NCBI GenBank assembly: GCA_964580455.1
Contig: CAZOKO010000110.1
Span: 1-7,873 of the forward strand
Origin: CAZOKO01 sp964580455
Lineage (GTDB): Bacteria; Desulfobacterota; WTBG01
DNA: 7,873 nt
Reading direction: 5' to 3'
The notes below the pieces were generated by a model that saw only the letters and a program-made list of their open reading frames with translations, made no database searches and had not been told where the DNA came from. Positions 5,913 through 7,873 of this stretch are shown here, piece by piece; position 1 is the stretch's first letter; the number at the start of each line of letters is the position of its first letter. A program made the translations under genes and the position numbers.

Positions 5913-7169
5913 CTAAGGGGTCAAATCATATTGTTCCAAGATACGATAGGTGTGTTTCGGAACAAGTATGGGAAGCAATTCAGGATAATTTGACTTTGCG
6001 TAGTAGTAGTTTCGAATGAGGTGAGTTTCAATACCGTAGCGAGCAAACTCAAGCCCCCGAGGTCCTGTACTATAAAGGTATTCGGCTAGCTGAAACCCCT
6101 CATCAAGTGACATACTCGCTCCGGATGTCTGTTGTGCTTTGCCATCTTGAGACATCCTTTCCAGCAGGTGATGAACATATTGCTGTACGCCCATGGTGCG
6201 ATCACCCTCGGATGTTTCTTCGAATGTTTCAAGATCATCTGCAATGAGGTTTCTGAGTTTTTCTCCTTTATCTGTTCTTACAACAATCCACTGAAACATC
6301 TTCTCAACATCAAGCGGTGCAGCCAAATAGCCAACTGTTATATCAGCAAGGCTGTTCATGTAGTCGAAGCAGCTTTGACAGCTCGGTGGGAAAATATCCA
6401 TGCGGGAAAGTTCCTCTGGCAGACTGAAGAAGGGAACCCTCTCAAGCTGGCCGTCTTCATGTTTTAAATGCACGGTAAAATCCTGCATAAATTCAATAAA
6501 ACGGACCGTCCCAGGTGAACGGGAAATCCTTGATAATACCCACCTAAATTTTTTGGGATCAGAGTTATCAGTACAGGGAATTCCAACTACATAAACATCT
6601 ACATCCTTGAGATAGGAAAAACGTCGCTTAAATTCCCTGAAGTTCTGAACATGACAGGAGGAACCGATCACCATTATTTTTTTTATCCCCTCCTGATAAA
6701 CCTTTTCTAGAGAGATGAGTGGAGATGCTAAGACGGGCTTGCTGCCACCGCTCGCTAAAATTGCCTCAGGTGACTGGGCAAGTACGGGTTGAGGAAAAAG
6801 GTAATCATCCTTGCTGCGATGAAGGGTTACCACTGCTTCAACGAGGCCAGTTTCAAAGGCCTTTTTCGCGATGTTCGTTATAACTCCCGTGAATTGGCCA
6901 GAAGGGAGGGGATTTTTCATTCGGGCAACAAAACGCTCTTTGCTTATACCAAATAGCATTTCATCATAATCTTCTTGGGAACGTTCTCGACCAAACACGT
7001 TAGTCTCTTGTTCACCAAGCCAGCCAAGAGTGAACACACATCCTTCCACCCCCTGTTTTGCAGACCACTCTTTTACCATACACAAACCACACAAACTGCA
7101 CAGTTTCTCCCCATTAGAAATATCAAAAGATGACATTTCCCCCAAATGAGATTGCGATGAATTGTTCAT
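5913..7169 (-). CDS. FrhB/BciB/HCAR-family iron-sulfur flavoprotein reductase
   Basis: A coenzyme F420 hydrogenase/dehydrogenase beta-subunit family protein of 418 residues. It is closest by eye to the branch with cyanobacterial divinyl-chlorophyllide 8-vinyl reductase (BciB, Slr1923) and plant 7-hydroxymethyl-chlorophyll a reductase (HCAR), which use ferredoxin, FAD and two [4Fe-4S] clusters. Eight cysteines fit two clusters: C24, C27, C30 (CSLCGLC), C44, C172 (SSCHVQ), C199 (IPCTDN), C264 and C267 (PPSCQSCFDY). Branch landmarks are FGRERS (59-64), GQFTGVI (91-97), EFMQDFTVHLKHEDG (226-240), VPFFSLP, NSLADITVGY, SEGDR and, near the end, GPRGLEFARYGIETHLIRNY. Length is near the family norm (about 400). 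No signal peptide; cytoplasmic. The start is fixed by AAGGAG 5 nt before ATG. It seems monocistronic, with a promoter at 7204-7233 and a terminator at 5762-5786. No pigment gene is nearby, so the substrate is unknown; 8-vinyl or 7-hydroxymethyl reduction must not be assumed. Confidence 0.85.
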   Translation of the reverse strand: MNNSSQSHLGEMSSFDISNGEKLCSLCGLCMVKEWSAKQGVEGCVFTLGWLGEQETNVFGRERSQEDYDEMLFGISKERFVARMKNPLPSGQFTGVITNIAKKAFETGLVEAVVTLHRSKDDYLFPQPVLAQSPEAILASGGSKPVLASPLISLEKVYQEGIKKIMVIGSSCHVQNFREFKRRFSYLKDVDVYVVGIPCTDNSDPKKFRWVLSRISRSPGTVRFIEFMQDFTVHLKHEDGQLERVPFFSLPEELSRMDIFPPSCQSCFDYMNSLADITVGYLAAPLDVEKMFQWIVVRTDKGEKLRNLIADDLETFEETSEGDRTMGVQQYVHHLLERMSQDGKAQQTSGASMSLDEGFQLAEYLYSTGPRGLEFARYGIETHLIRNYYYAKSNYPELLPILVPKHTYRILEQYDLTP

Positions 7170-7203
7170 ATTTACTCCTTTTTCTCGTTAACTATTAATA
7201 GAA

Positions 7204-7233
7204 CTTATATGAAAAAACATATGATTACTTCAA
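7204..7233 (-). promoter_or_regulatory. Candidate promoter of the BciB-like gene
   Basis: Reading leftward, TTGAAG (7233-7228) and TATAAG (7209-7204) are separated by 18 nt. The start of transcription would fall near 7197, about 28 nt before the ATG and just ahead of the AAGGAG ribosome site. A small perfect inverted repeat, ATATG-N6-CATAT (7207-7222), overlaps the -10 box and spacer and could be an operator. The rest of the 7170-7289 spacer is AT-rich, with no terminator seen after the upstream small gene. Confidence 0.5.
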
Positions 7234-7289
7234 TACCATAAATTTAAATCTATTTTTTACAGATTACAGGGTAAAGACTTGTAAAGAAA

Positions 7290-7622
7290 CTAGGTGTACA
7301 ATTCTCCTAAATAGATTAAGAATTCTTTATAATTAGAATACATTAGTGTTTTAAACGTTTTCTCATTATTCCACTTTTTCAAGAGATCGTATGAAATTTC
7401 TATCGTTTCCGCTATTTCAATTTTTTTCATTGTTTTTAACATACTGTGTATCATAAATAAGCTTGCCCGATACTTCCTTTTTTCAATAGCAATTGATTCT
7501 TCCGTGAAATTACATCTTACATTGATTTTATTATAAATTCTCATTTTCCCTTCGATGAACAGTTGAATCACTTCACGGAACTGATTTAGTTCGCTCTTGT
7601 TAACAATGTTTATTTCTACCAT
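7290..7622 (-). CDS. Small unrecognised protein with a helix-turn-helix-like segment
   Basis: I do not recognise this gene. The 110-residue product is Lys/Glu/Ile-rich and predicted mostly helical. It has no signal peptide or membrane segment and one cysteine (C37). Residues about 66-93 (KKIEIAETIEISYDLLKKWNNE) have the spacing of a helix-turn-helix: I-E-I-A-E-T, a turn near I76-S77, then Y-D-L-L-K-K-W as a recognition helix. This resembles homeodomain-like repressor or terminase-small-subunit HTHs, so DNA binding is an inference. The ATG at 7622 follows AAGGAG (7639-7634) by 11 nt, slightly long. An in-frame GTG at 7694 would add 24 residues but has no ribosome site and lies only about 14 nt from the predicted transcription start. 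Base composition is clearly more AT-rich than the neighbouring genes, which may mark acquired DNA. Spacing of 120 nt to the next gene and that gene's own promoter argue against an operon. Confidence 0.6.
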   Translation of the reverse strand: MVEINIVNKSELNQFREVIQLFIEGKMRIYNKINVRCNFTEESIAIEKRKYRASLFMIHSMLKTMKKIEIAETIEISYDLLKKWNNEKTFKTLMYSNYKEFLIYLGELYT

Positions 7623-7714
7623 ATGAACTAGCGCTCCTTCTTCTTTTATTTGTGAATTATTTATGGCATCAGTAATAAACCTTGTAAATACCACTGATGA
7701 ACTAGCAAAAAAAG

Positions 7715-7742
7715 ATTATATGAAAATATAACTACATGACTA
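7715..7742 (-). promoter_or_regulatory. Candidate promoter of the small HTH-like gene
   Basis: Reading leftward, a perfect TATAAT (7720-7715) follows TAGTCA (7742-7737) at 16 nt. The transcript would start near 7708 and carry about 85 nt of leader to the ATG at 7622. The -35 match is partial and the region is very AT-rich, so a chance -10 match is quite possible. A second TATAAT (7795-7790) lies further upstream without a good -35. Confidence 0.35.
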
Positions 7743-7757
7743 GCTTAAATTGCAAAA

Positions 7758-7775
7758 AATTGTAAAAAAACAATT
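7758..7775. repeat. AT-rich inverted repeat AATTGT-N6-ACAATT
   Basis: A perfect 6-bp inverted repeat with an all-A spacer. It is preceded by a third half-site-like AATTG (7749-7752 region), with half-sites about 10 nt apart, and it lies just upstream of the predicted promoter of the HTH-like gene. It has the form of an operator for a dimeric regulator. In such A/T-rich DNA the pattern may be chance. Confidence 0.25.
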
Positions 7776-7817
7776 CCCCTCACTGATCAATTATAGTTGC
7801 AGGATAGATTTAGTTAT

Positions 7818-7860
7818 AAAAAAGGGGCAGTTTTCGTGAGTTCATCACGAGCTGCCCCCT
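7818..7860 (-). terminator. Strong intrinsic terminator for a leftward gene beyond the right edge
   Basis: GGGGCAG (7824-7830) pairs with CTGCCCC (7852-7858), and inside them TCGTGA (7834-7839) pairs with TCACGA (7845-7850) around the loop GTTCA. An asymmetric internal loop separates the two stems. Read leftward, the hairpin is followed by six T (7823-7818), the classical form. On the plus strand it ends CCCTTC without a T run. It therefore terminates transcription entering from the right, so a minus-strand gene should end just outside the window and the small HTH-like gene needs its own promoter. Confidence 0.8.
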
Positions 7861-7873
7861 TCAAATAGATAAA

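Noticed and set aside
6132..6594. Two rightward frames opposite the BciB-like gene
   Set aside because: They overlap conserved cysteine and QDF/HLKHEDG motifs of the real gene and show no independent signals.
1..7873. CRISPR array, tRNA/rRNA gene, transposase or attachment site
   Set aside because: I saw no regularly spaced repeats, no cloverleaf or rRNA motifs, no transposase signature and no long flanking direct repeats.

Overview
The window carries five protein-coding genes and no RNA gene, CRISPR array or insertion sequence that I can see. The organism looks like a low-to-moderate-GC, free-living bacterium with a peptidoglycan wall and many short dispersed intergenic repeats. Protein style, AT-rich spacers and GGTGA/AAGGAG ribosome sites would fit an anammox-type planctomycete (Brocadiales), a Nitrospirota or a Desulfobacterota genome. 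I cannot decide among these from the sequence alone.

Left part: a rightward gene (173-1993) encodes an exported two-LysM protein with a long uncharacterised C-terminal region. It converges on a leftward MltB-type lytic transglycosylase gene (2046-2948). Both products should act in the periplasm on peptidoglycan. Middle: mutS2 (3125-5611, leftward) lies 176 nt upstream of mltB in the same direction and could share a transcript with it. MutS2 has ATPase, KOW-like and Smr parts.

Right part: a leftward gene (5913-7169) encodes a two-[4Fe-4S] flavoprotein of the FrhB/BciB/HCAR family, the family of ferredoxin-dependent chlorophyll-pathway reductases. It has its own promoter and a clear intrinsic terminator (5762-5786), so it appears monocistronic. 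Upstream of it is a small, very AT-rich leftward gene (7290-7622) for an unrecognised protein with a helix-turn-helix-like segment. At the right edge a strong hairpin (7818-7860) ends leftward transcription from a gene outside the window.

The least expected features are two. First, a BciB/HCAR-like reductase stands alone with no pigment gene in sight. Second, two different dispersed repeat elements abut mltB and mutS2, and the end of each repeat forms the gene's Shine-Dalgarno sequence. A decayed copy of the mutS2-type repeat lies in the leader of the LysM gene in the same relative orientation. I found no convincing multi-gene defence or mobile system.
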